Assembly: GCA_034189505.1 (NCBI GenBank) | Contig: JAXHUR010000120.1 | Span: 1 to 5,885 of the forward strand | Direction of reading: 5' to 3' | From: Geoalkalibacter_A sp034189505 | Lineage (GTDB): Bacteria > Desulfobacterota > Desulfuromonadia > Desulfuromonadales > Geoalkalibacteraceae | Length of the DNA stretch: 5,885 bases | Shown: positions 1 to 5,695 of the stretch, in pieces | Position numbering within the stretch: the stretch's first letter is position 1 | Layout of the letters: each line of letters begins with the position of its first letter | The notes under the pieces: model-generated | Databases searched by the model: none | Seen by the model: only the letters and a program-made list of their open reading frames with translations | Told to the model about the DNA's origin: nothing | Translations under genes and position numbers: made by a program

Positions 1-2
1 CC

Positions 3-131
3 GCCCGCTCCTATGCGCGCATCCTCAAGCTTTCCCGCACCATCGCCGATCTGGCCGGCAGCGAAAGCATCGCCACCGAGCACCTGGCGGAAGCCATTCA
101 GTACCGGGGACTGGATCGGAAACTGGGATGA
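3..131 (+). CDS. comM: ComM/YifB-family Mg-chelatase-like AAA+ ATPase, C-terminal end (5' truncated by window)
   Basis: The frame is open from the window edge to TGA at 129-131 and encodes the final 42 residues of a larger protein. The peptide begins ARSYARILKLSRTIADL, continues through a helix with the pattern H-L-A-E-A-I-Q-Y-R and ends LDRKLG. This arrangement (RAYHRILKVARTIADL-like helix, then an EAIQYR-x-LDR tail) is characteristic of the Mg-chelatase-related C-terminal domain of ComM/YifB proteins. In naturally transformable bacteria ComM is a hexameric helicase that promotes branch migration during integration of incoming DNA; elsewhere its role is less clear. The catalytic AAA+ core lies outside the window, so integrity cannot be judged. 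No obvious terminator follows, although the palindromic element 39 bp downstream could fold in the transcript. The family call is fairly secure; function in this organism is inferred. Confidence 0.85.
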   Translation, partial: ARSYARILKLSRTIADLAGSESIATEHLAEAIQYRGLDRKLG

Positions 132-169
132 GGGGCCGTTTGCCACTCAACCAGAAAACCCTGTCCTTT

Positions 170-351
170 TAACCCGGGTTATTCATGAAGCTTTGTCGCG
201 AAACCGGCAAGTGTCCGTCAGATCAAGCCTGGCACAGGGAGTTGCCCTACAGACGTACTCACAGTACGTCGAAGCGCAAGGAGCCAGCACGGCTTGAGAT
301 GGCGGGCAATTGACGGTTGTAGCAGAAGTTTTTCATGAATAATCCGGGCTA
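170..351. repeat. 182-bp imperfect palindromic element with terminal inverted repeats (MITE-like)
   Basis: The two ends are inverted copies. Bases 170-189 (taacccgggttattcatgaa) match the reverse complement of 332-351 at 18 of 20 positions. Internal segments also pair: 202-229 with 291-318 at 22 of 28. The centre is a perfect 8-bp stem (252-259 with 263-270) around a 3-base loop. The centre of that stem (261) coincides with the midpoint of the outer ends (260.5), so the whole element can fold into one long hairpin. Similarity stops just outside both ends. There is no credible protein in it. Size, terminal inverted repeats and lack of coding capacity resemble a MITE or an intergenic palindromic repeat. 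I have the impression that similar TTCATGAATAATCCGGG-type ends occur repeatedly in Desulfuromonadales genomes, but this is unverified memory. No clear target-site duplication is visible. Confidence 0.8.
252..270. repeat. Perfect 8-bp stem/3-nt loop at the apex of the palindromic element
   Basis: The sequence gacgtact-cac-agtacgtc is a perfect inverted repeat with a three-base loop. It sits at the exact symmetry centre of the 170-351 element and would form the tip of the long hairpin in RNA or cruciform DNA. There is no following T-run, so it is not a standard intrinsic terminator. Confidence 0.75.
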
Positions 352-1382
352 GTGCTGGGCGGCTACTCCTACCAGAACCAGGTTCGGCAGCTGCAACAGC
401 GCTTCCATGACCAGGCGATCAACAACCCCCGCCTTTTCGAAACCATCCTGCAAAGCGATGCAGTCGGGCCGGGCTGAGCCGAGCCTTGTCGGGTCTGAGT
501 CGCTTGGAGCCGCTGCTCGAACCGTTCGCCAAAGGCGAACGCGCGACCTTCCTGCGCGCGGCGGCGACCCGGTCAACAGCGCACGGTCTGGAAATGAATG
601 GGGCGCAATTTCTTCTCCCTGCGCTGTGTTACACCGGTCTCCCTGCACGGAACCCAGATCGGTTACATAGAAGTAGTGGCCGAAGAGATCGATCACGTGT
701 TTGAGCAGATGAAGCACATCACCGGCAACGATTTCTGCCTGTGTTCCTGCCGGCCAGCTACCTCCGGCGGTACGATGCGGCCTCGCAGGCCAGTGTCGAG
801 GGGAAATTCAGTCTGCTCTACCCGACCAACCGGGAAACCTCCCTGCTGCTTGACAGGAATTTAGCTGATTTGCTCAAACAGGGGCTGGACAATTTCGTCG
901 TGGAGCGGACCCGCCTCGCCCGCGAGTCGTATCTGGTCGGCATCGGTCCGTTCAAGAACGCTTTCGGCAAGACCGCCGGTGTGCTCCTGTCGCAACGCAA
1001 CCTTACCTTGCTGTATGACGCCCTCTGGCGCGGGGTCGTCGTCAGCCTGGCCGGTTTCCTTGTCATCCTGATGGTTGGCAATACCCTGCTTTACCTGTCG
1101 ATACTCAAAAGCCTCACCCTTTTCGAGTCCCTGCACGAACATATCCGGAAGGTCACGCGGACCTGGGATATCACATCCCGCCTGCGTGTCGACACCCGTG
1201 ACGATATGCGGCAGGCCGGGAAACTTTCCCAGCCCTTCAAACCGCTGCAGAACGCCGGCAAGTTTTCGGGAACCGGAATCGGCCTGGCGACCGTACAGAA
1301 GATCGTTCAGCGTCACGGCAGGCGGGTCTGGGCCAAAGGCAAAGAGGGGGCAGGCTCGACCTTTTATTTCACGCTCTCCTGA
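352..1382 (+). pseudogene. Degenerate sensor histidine kinase (double-Cache-like sensor, TM, HAMP start, end of HATPase), frameshifted and internally deleted
   Basis: Kinase-like protein sequence runs through three frame changes. From 352 the frame reads VLGGYSYQNQVRQLQQRF, the typical sequence after a first membrane helix, and stops at TGA 475-477. It resumes at about 486 in another frame (LSRLEPLLEPFAKGERATF), shifts again at about 597-620 (VTPVSLHGTQIGYIEVV) and again at about 735-745 (FLPASYLRRYDAAS). The last frame is open to TGA 1380-1382. It holds the distal part of a periplasmic Cache-type sensor (YLVGIGPFKNAFGKTAGVLL), a transmembrane helix at about 1032-1106 and the start of a HAMP linker ending near DTRDDM (about 1208). 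By about 1230 it has jumped to the C-terminal ATPase segment QPFKPLQNAGKFSGTGIGLA, with the G2-type motif at 1269-1289. The rest of HAMP, the phosphoacceptor-His domain and the N-box are missing, so no working kinase is possible. The N-terminal helix is also gone; homology begins exactly where the palindromic element ends. Confidence 0.8.
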
Positions 1383-1398
1383 GCCGCCACCCCAATGC

Positions 1399-1623
1399 CG
1401 GGAGCCACCGGTTTTGGGCTTCGGAGCGGGGCTGGCTGCCCTGGGTGGCCACCGCAGCGGCGTGCTGCTGCTCGGACTGTTGCTGCTGTTGTTTCTGGCC
1501 GTTCCTGGCCAGACCTGGTGGCGTGGACTGGATGTCCCTTGCGGCTGTTTCGGCCCGGAGGACGAGGCCTATCGCACCAGTCTACAAATCGCCATCCTGC
1601 GGGATGCTTCGGTCTTTCAGTGA
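1399..1623 (+). pseudogene. Fragment of a MauE/DoxX-type redox-associated membrane protein
   Basis: One frame reads PPVLGFGAGLAALGGHRSG, a strongly hydrophobic helix (VLLLGLLLLLFLAVPG), then WWRGLDVPCGCFG, and ends AILRDASVFQ at TGA 1621-1623. The helix followed by a tryptophan-rich turn and a CGCFG cysteine pair, then a further 'ILRD' helix start, is characteristic of the MauE/DoxX-like family, whose members are thought to assist disulfide or redox chemistry at the membrane. Only about 70 residues of the usual roughly 130-150 remain. The first helices are absent, replaced upstream by the kinase remnant, and the last helix is cut off after ILRDA. No convincing start or ribosome site is visible; ATG 1395 is in a different frame. 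The end overlaps the 3' end of hydA by 7 bases on the other strand. Family assignment is from motif memory; pseudogene status is inferred from the missing ends. Confidence 0.6.
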
Positions 1624-2948
1624 CCGACGTACTCTATTTTCAGCAGATGGGTAGAGCAGGAGATGCAGGGATCGTAGGCACGTACCAACATTTCCAGCAG
1701 ACGGGTCATGTCTGCTTCGCTCCGGGCGAGGTTCTCCGGTACCAGTTTGTGCATGTCGGCTTCGATGTTCGCCAGGTTCTGCCCGGTCGGGATAACGCAG
1801 TTGGCCTTCTGGATGATGCCCTGTGCATCGACCTCATATTGATGAAAAAGGATGCCGCGTGGCACTTCGACCGCGCCCACGCCGCTGCCGGCTTTTATCG
1901 GAATGCTGTGGTTCTCGTTGACACCGACGATCACCGTTTCACTCTGGTCGACACCGCTTTCGCGCAATTCATCGACAATCAACAGGGCCTCCTCGGCGCA
2001 GTGGGCGCACTCCACCAGCTGGGCGGCGGTGTTCAGGAAGGGGTTGTGGCAGGGGGCGTGAAGGCCGATTCTGTTTGCCACCGCCTGCGCTATCGGGTGC
2101 AGTTTGTCTGCGTTGAGATTGAAGCGCGCCAGGGCGCCGACGGCATAAGAGTCGCGGCTGAGGCGGGAGTGCTTGGCTGAGGAATGCGGCACCAGAAATT
2201 CGTTGGTGACCGAGAGGTAATCCTCTTTGGCTTTGCGCACTCCGTCGCTTGAGCCGATATCTCCATGCAGCAGCGGGTATTCGGCGGCATCGCTGACCAG
2301 AGCCACGTATTCGGTCTCGCGGGCAAAAACGGGGAACTTTGGCGCCAGTGTGGCGATCAGTTCAACGGTCGGGGCCAGGTCGTCACGCAGCTGCAGCAGG
2401 AGCCCGCGCATCTTTTCAAGGTCCTTTTGTCCGGGCAGCCGGGTGAAGCCACCGATAACGCAGGAGATCGGGTGCACATGGCGGCCGACCAGAAGGTCGC
2501 AGACGTCGTTGCAGGCTTTCTTCATGCGCAGGGCGCGGCGGACGGCATCAGGGTGCTCCCGCATCATCCCAATGAAGCTCTGGACTCCGAGCAGGTCGGG
2601 TGCGGCCAGCAGATAGATGTGCAGGATGTGACTGTCGAGATTCTCCATGTGCAGCAGCAATTTGCGTAGCTTGGTGGTCTGCACGCTGGGAGCAAAGCCG
2701 ATGGCGTTCTCCGCCGCTTGAATTGAGGCCAAACTGTGGCCACAGGCGCAGATGCCGCAGATCCGTGAGCTGATGTGCTGGGCCTCAAAGACCGAACGTC
2801 CCTGCAACAGGGCTTCAAAAAAGCGCGGTGCTTCAACAATCTGCAACTCGGCTTTCTGGAGCACGCCGTTGGCCACATCAACAACGATGTGGCCATGCCC
2901 CTCAACGCGGGTCAGAAATTCCACATTGATCGAGACATCCCTACTCAT
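1617..2948 (-). CDS. hydA: Group 3b [NiFe] hydrogenase large (catalytic, alpha) subunit
   Basis: Encodes 443 residues, close to the usual size for the alpha subunit of cytoplasmic NAD(P)-linked (sulf)hydrogenases. It holds the Ni-Fe active site that splits or forms H2. The RVEGH motif follows the N-terminus. The first ligand pair is in SRICGICACGH (Cys64 and Cys67, His71) and the second is in DPCISCSTH (Cys428, Cys431, His434), so all four metal-binding cysteines are present. The nine residues after His434 (LLKIEYVGH) fit the C-terminal peptide removed by a maturation protease after nickel insertion; that protease is not in the window. ATG 2948 is chosen because GGAG lies 7 bases upstream and the protein then starts MSRDVSINVEF like its family; an ATG at 2969 would add seven unlikely residues and overlap hydD further. 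It is the last gene of the operon, overlapping the hydD stop by 8 bases. The group 3b assignment rests mainly on the partner genes. Confidence 0.95.
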   Translation of the reverse strand: MSRDVSINVEFLTRVEGHGHIVVDVANGVLQKAELQIVEAPRFFEALLQGRSVFEAQHISSRICGICACGHSLASIQAAENAIGFAPSVQTTKLRKLLLHMENLDSHILHIYLLAAPDLLGVQSFIGMMREHPDAVRRALRMKKACNDVCDLLVGRHVHPISCVIGGFTRLPGQKDLEKMRGLLLQLRDDLAPTVELIATLAPKFPVFARETEYVALVSDAAEYPLLHGDIGSSDGVRKAKEDYLSVTNEFLVPHSSAKHSRLSRDSYAVGALARFNLNADKLHPIAQAVANRIGLHAPCHNPFLNTAAQLVECAHCAEEALLIVDELRESGVDQSETVIVGVNENHSIPIKAGSGVGAVEVPRGILFHQYEVDAQGIIQKANCVIPTGQNLANIEADMHKLVPENLARSEADMTRLLEMLVRAYDPCISCSTHLLKIEYVGH

Positions 2949-3690
2949 CGCTTTGCTCCATGGCGGCACTGTACATTGTCATTTTGTTGGCGATCAGCCT
3001 GGCATCGAGCTGATAGCTGCGCAGCACCTCTTCGGCGCCGGCCCGATTCGGGTTGCTGACCATCCCGCGGCAACCGTAGCAGAGGTTACCCTGATTGACA
3101 CACCAGGAGTTGCAGCCGGCGCGGGTGACCGGCCCCAGACAGGTGACCCCTTTGTCGTACATGCAAATGTTCTCGTTGAATTTACACTCGACGCAGACGG
3201 CGTAGTCGGGGATCTGGTAGGGAAGTCCGGCCAGGGCCGATTTGAGCACCCGGAGGAACTCATCCGGATAGATCGGGCAGCCGTGGATGAAATAATCGAC
3301 CTTGACAAGCTGGTGCAGCGCGCGGGTTTTGCTTGCCGGAAACCCGTCGCCCTTGTCGCCGTAAACCGCGGACTGAACCTCCGGCAGGGGTTTACGGTTT
3401 TTCATGCCGTTGACGCCGCCGATGGTGGCGCAGCTGCCGTAGGCGATCAGTAGATTGCACCGCTCGCGAATCTCGCGCAGCCGTTCCTCTGATTCTGGGT
3501 TGACGACGCTCCCTTCAACAAAAGCAATATCGTAACGTCCGGCCCATTTTTCCGACATGATCTCGCGGAACTCGATCAACTCGACCAGCCCGAGGATGTC
3601 GAGGAGCGTCTCGCCGAGATTGGCGATCTGCAGCTGACAGCCCTCGCAAGAGGACAGATCGAAAAACGCAATCTTTGGCCGCCCCATCAT
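2941..3690 (-). CDS. hydD: Group 3b [NiFe] hydrogenase small (delta) subunit
   Basis: Encodes 249 residues with no Tat signal peptide, consistent with a cytoplasmic enzyme. It relays electrons between the Ni-Fe site in HydA and the diaphorase part. The proximal 4Fe-4S ligands are visible as CEGC (Cys15, Cys18), Cys87 in AYGSCATIGG and Cys138 in HGCP. The C-terminal third carries eight more cysteines (166, 169, 176, 184, 193, 197, 204, 207), enough for two ferredoxin-like 4Fe-4S clusters, the usual three-cluster layout of this subunit family. The start is an ATG-ATG pair. The first (3690) overlaps the hydG stop as ATGA but lies only 4 bases from AAGGAG; the second (3687) has a better 7-base spacing, so the true protein may be one residue shorter. 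The stop is TAG, and hydA starts inside its last codons, suggesting translational coupling. Confidence 0.95.
   Translation of the reverse strand: MMGRPKIAFFDLSSCEGCQLQIANLGETLLDILGLVELIEFREIMSEKWAGRYDIAFVEGSVVNPESEERLREIRERCNLLIAYGSCATIGGVNGMKNRKPLPEVQSAVYGDKGDGFPASKTRALHQLVKVDYFIHGCPIYPDEFLRVLKSALAGLPYQIPDYAVCVECKFNENICMYDKGVTCLGPVTRAGCNSWCVNQGNLCYGCRGMVSNPNRAGAEEVLRSYQLDARLIANKMTMYSAAMEQSDE
2956..2959 (-). promoter_or_regulatory. Ribosome binding site deciding the hydA start
   Basis: GGAG lies 7 bases before ATG 2948, inside the last codons of hydD. It supports this start over the upstream in-frame ATG at 2969. Confidence 0.6.
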
Positions 3691-4523
3691 ATGGCTCCTT
3701 TGATTTTTTTCACCCAGCGGTAGTTAAACACCGGGCCATCCTGGCAACAGTAGACGTCATGGATCTGGCAGTGGCCGCATTTGCCGAGGCCGCATTTCAT
3801 ATGCCGTTCCAGTGACAGGTAGATGTGCGATTCGGGAATCCCCTTTTTGAGCAGCTCGCCAACGACAAAACGGTACATCACCGACGGCCCGCAGGCGACG
3901 GCAAAGGTCTTCTGCGGGTCGAGGCTGACACCCGGAATCAGGGCGGTGATCAGGCCGACATTACCTTGCCAGTCGGGCGCCTCACGGTCGATGGAGCAGT
4001 TGAAGTTGATGTCGATGCGCCTGTCCCAGTAGGCCAGCTCGCCGCCGAACAGCATGCTTCCGGGGTCGCGACAGCCGAGCAGGATGTCGACCTTGCCGAA
4101 GTCGCGGCGGTTGTCGATGATGTAGTTGATCAGCGACCGCAGAGGGGCGATCCCCAAGCCCCCGGCAATCAGCAGCACGTCGTTTCCTTCCAGTGGAACC
4201 ACCGGAAAACCAACGCCGAAGGGACCACGGATGCCGACCTCGTCACCGACCTTGAGCTGAGACAGTGCCTCGGTGAGACGACCGACCTTGCGCACGCAGA
4301 GCTCAAAAGAATCGAGCCGGTTCGGTGAGGAACAGATAGAAATCGGCGCTTCGCCAACCCCGAACAGCGAGACCTGGACAAACTGCCCCGGATCGTGATT
4401 CAACGTCTCATCATCTGGCAGGACAATGCGGTAAAGCTTTTCCAGTGCAGTAAGTTCGGTCAGTTCGACAATCCGTCCGCGTTTAATCTGGTAATCACTG
4501 TGGCTGATTGCGATGGTCTCCAT
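3687..4523 (-). CDS. hydG: Group 3b hydrogenase gamma subunit: FAD/NAD(P)-binding oxidoreductase with 2Fe-2S site
   Basis: Encodes 278 residues of the ferredoxin-NADP reductase / dihydroorotate dehydrogenase electron-transfer (PyrK) type. It exchanges electrons between the Fe-S chain and NAD(P)(H). In order: a flavin-binding barrel with DPGQFVQVSL and EAPISICSSP (residues 44-67), the GIRGPFGVGFP segment (97-107), the pyridine-nucleotide motif GGLGIAPLRSL (121-131), ACGP (210-213), and a C-terminal 2Fe-2S motif. The cluster ligands are Cys244, Cys249, Cys252 and most likely Cys260 of the CC pair at 259-260, just before QDGPVF. The start ATG 4523 shares one base with the hydB stop (TAATG) and has a GGAGGA 9 bases upstream; longer starts would lie inside hydB. 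The stop overlaps the hydD start by 4 bases. The name is that of the sulfhydrogenase gamma subunit and must not be confused with the radical-SAM HydG maturase of [FeFe] hydrogenases. NAD versus NADP preference cannot be read with confidence. Confidence 0.93.
   Translation of the reverse strand: METIAISHSDYQIKRGRIVELTELTALEKLYRIVLPDDETLNHDPGQFVQVSLFGVGEAPISICSSPNRLDSFELCVRKVGRLTEALSQLKVGDEVGIRGPFGVGFPVVPLEGNDVLLIAGGLGIAPLRSLINYIIDNRRDFGKVDILLGCRDPGSMLFGGELAYWDRRIDINFNCSIDREAPDWQGNVGLITALIPGVSLDPQKTFAVACGPSVMYRFVVGELLKKGIPESHIYLSLERHMKCGLGKCGHCQIHDVYCCQDGPVFNYRWVKKIKGAI
3695..3700 (-). promoter_or_regulatory. Ribosome binding site of hydD
   Basis: AAGGAG lies in the last codons of hydG. It is 4 bases before ATG 3690 and 7 before ATG 3687, so spacing favours the second methionine while the ATGA overlap fits the first. 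Confidence 0.65.
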
Positions 4524-5557
4524 TAGCCCCGTTCCTCCATCAACGCGGTAATGGTCTCTTTCAGGTCGATTTTCGCCATGCAGCTGCGGCTGCAACGTCC
4601 GCAGCCGGTACAGAACATCCGTTTGTAGCGCAGCATCGGGTATCTGAACTTGCGGTTGAAGCGGTGCCGTTTGCGGTCACTGCGTTCTTCACGGAAACTT
4701 TCACCGCCGGCGACTTTGGCAAAGTTCTCTTGCTGGCAGGAGTCCCAGACGCGAATACGCCGCCCCTTGGTCAGATCGAGCTCAGGCTCGTCCAGCACAT
4801 CGAAGCAGTAACAGGTTGGGCAGACATTGGTGCAATTGCCACAGGAAAGACATTTGTCGCCGATCTGCCTCCAGACATCGCTGTCGAAGGTTTCATCAAA
4901 CAGGCGCGGAATATCCTGGTAGCGAATCGGCACCTCCGGGCGAAAGATCGATTTTTTCGCGCGGCGCAGGGCCCGGAATTGTTTTTCCGCTGGCGGCGAG
5001 ACCGGGCCGAACACTCCCGATTCTTCGACCAGCAGTTCCCCTCTCTGGGTGCAGATATCAACGAAGTAGTCGTCGTCCAGTTCACTCAGAAAGAGGTCAT
5101 AGCCGCCTTTCGGCAGGTGATTGCGCAACATGGCACAGTTGGCGTAGTGATCGCAGTAGTCCTTGCACTCCAGGCCGATCAGGGTGATATGGTTCTTGTG
5201 GGTCTGGTAGTGAAGATCGCGCGGACGGTCGGAAAAGACGATATTCAGGCACTGAATGCCGGCCAGGTCGCAGGTGTGGACGCCGAAGAGCACCAGTTCC
5301 TCGATCTCAACCACGGCGCGCATTTCCTGCCCCGCACTGACATCGTATTTCAACAAAGTTTCGTGCTGCGGCAGGAAATACTTTTTCGGAGGCAGAATGG
5401 TTGGAATGTAGTCCAGGGCCAGTTCCTCCCGGGCCCTGACCTCGGCAAACCTGAACTGTCCATGGCCTGAGGAGACCGGCCCGACAACTTTTTGCCGGCT
5501 GGTGAGAAAATCAACAAAACTGGTCAGCTGAGATTTATTAAGCAACGCCTGCGCCAC
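4523..5557 (-). CDS. hydB: Group 3b hydrogenase beta subunit: 4Fe-4S electron-transfer protein
   Basis: Encodes 344 residues, the size range of sulfhydrogenase beta subunits (HydB, related to AsrA of anaerobic sulfite reductase). It passes electrons between HydD and the flavin subunit. Two 4Fe-4S motifs lie near the C-terminus: CLSCGNCTNVCP (Cys236, 239, 242, 246) and CTGCGRCSRSC (Cys316, 319, 322, 326). Further cysteines sit at 131, 135 and 141 in the family-like ECKDYC segment, and at 249 and 251 (TCYC). KKYFLPQHETLL (58-69) and FGVHTCDLAG (91-100) are typical of the N-terminal domain. Start GTG 5557 is chosen because AAGGAG lies 7 bases upstream and the protein then begins MAQALLNKSQL. The open frame continues upstream to 5758, but that part is unlike the family and crosses the transposase remnant. 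It is the first gene of hydBGDA and shares one base with hydG. The related reductases explain the sulfur-reducing activity reported for archaeal homologues; such activity here is inference. Confidence 0.93.
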   Translation of the reverse strand: MAQALLNKSQLTSFVDFLTSRQKVVGPVSSGHGQFRFAEVRAREELALDYIPTILPPKKYFLPQHETLLKYDVSAGQEMRAVVEIEELVLFGVHTCDLAGIQCLNIVFSDRPRDLHYQTHKNHITLIGLECKDYCDHYANCAMLRNHLPKGGYDLFLSELDDDYFVDICTQRGELLVEESGVFGPVSPPAEKQFRALRRAKKSIFRPEVPIRYQDIPRLFDETFDSDVWRQIGDKCLSCGNCTNVCPTCYCFDVLDEPELDLTKGRRIRVWDSCQQENFAKVAGGESFREERSDRKRHRFNRKFRYPMLRYKRMFCTGCGRCSRSCMAKIDLKETITALMEERG

Positions 5558-5564
5558 GAAAAGA

Positions 5565-5570
5565 CTCCTT
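5565..5570 (-). promoter_or_regulatory. Ribosome binding site deciding the hydB GTG start
   Basis: A full AAGGAG sits 7 bases upstream of GTG 5557. This identifies the non-ATG start; no ATG nearby in the frame has comparable support. Confidence 0.8.
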
Positions 5571-5582
5571 TTCCTTTTACGG

Positions 5583-5588
5583 AGTATA
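5583..5588 (-). promoter_or_regulatory. Candidate -10 box for the hydBGDA operon
   Basis: On the minus strand TATACT lies about 25 bases before the hydB start, in an AT-rich stretch, and would give a leader of about 20 bases that includes the ribosome site. No good -35 hexamer is present at 15-18 bases spacing, so an activator or another sigma factor may be needed, or the match may be chance. Confidence 0.3.
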
Positions 5589-5666
5589 ATCGAGTTACTG
5601 AAGTTTAGAGTTTCGTGCTCTTTGAAAATTTGCTGAAGCCGAAAAAAAGTGGCCAAAAACGGTTGA

Positions 5667-5695
5667 CATAGCGACCACGATGTGTGGCCGCTATG
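5667..5695. repeat. Hairpin overlapping the transposase start codon
   Basis: Bases 5667-5678 (catagcgaccac) pair with 5684-5695 (gtggccgctatg) at 11 of 12 positions around a 5-base loop. The right arm ends exactly on the ATG at 5693-5695. A TTGACA sequence overlaps the left edge (5663-5668). Many insertion sequences hide the transposase start in a hairpin so that outside transcripts are poorly translated; that role here is inference. Confidence 0.6.

Noticed and set aside
13..297. 94-codon open frame crossing the comM end and the repeat
   Set aside because: It is out of frame with the recognisable ComM tail and runs into the palindromic element; proline- and serine-rich shadow translation.
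170..351. CRISPR or tandem repeat array
   Set aside because: The structure is a single inverted repeat, not regularly spaced direct repeats.
1540..1620. Intrinsic terminator after hydA on the minus strand
   Set aside because: I found no GC-rich stem followed by a T-run in the first 80 bases past the stop.
1395..2180. 261-codon + strand open frame over the MauE fragment and hydA
   Set aside because: Most of it is the antisense of hydA, and the part before that is in the wrong frame for the CGCFG fragment.
2949..2969. Longer hydA start at ATG 2969
   Set aside because: It would add MPPWSKA, which is unlike the family, and increase overlap with hydD; the GGAG spacing fits ATG 2948.
4508..5470. 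320-codon + strand open frame opposite hydB
   Set aside because: It is an antisense shadow of hydB, whose Fe-S motifs are unmistakable; no ribosome site or family resemblance.
5585..5590. Perfect TATAAT on the + strand as a promoter for the transposase
   Set aside because: No -35 hexamer at suitable spacing on the + strand, and it lies more than 100 bases before the transposase ATG; it is also read as part of the minus-strand candidate.
5607..5621. AGAG-N7-CTCT inverted repeat upstream of hydB as an operator
   Set aside because: Only 4 bp of symmetry with mismatched flanks; expected by chance.
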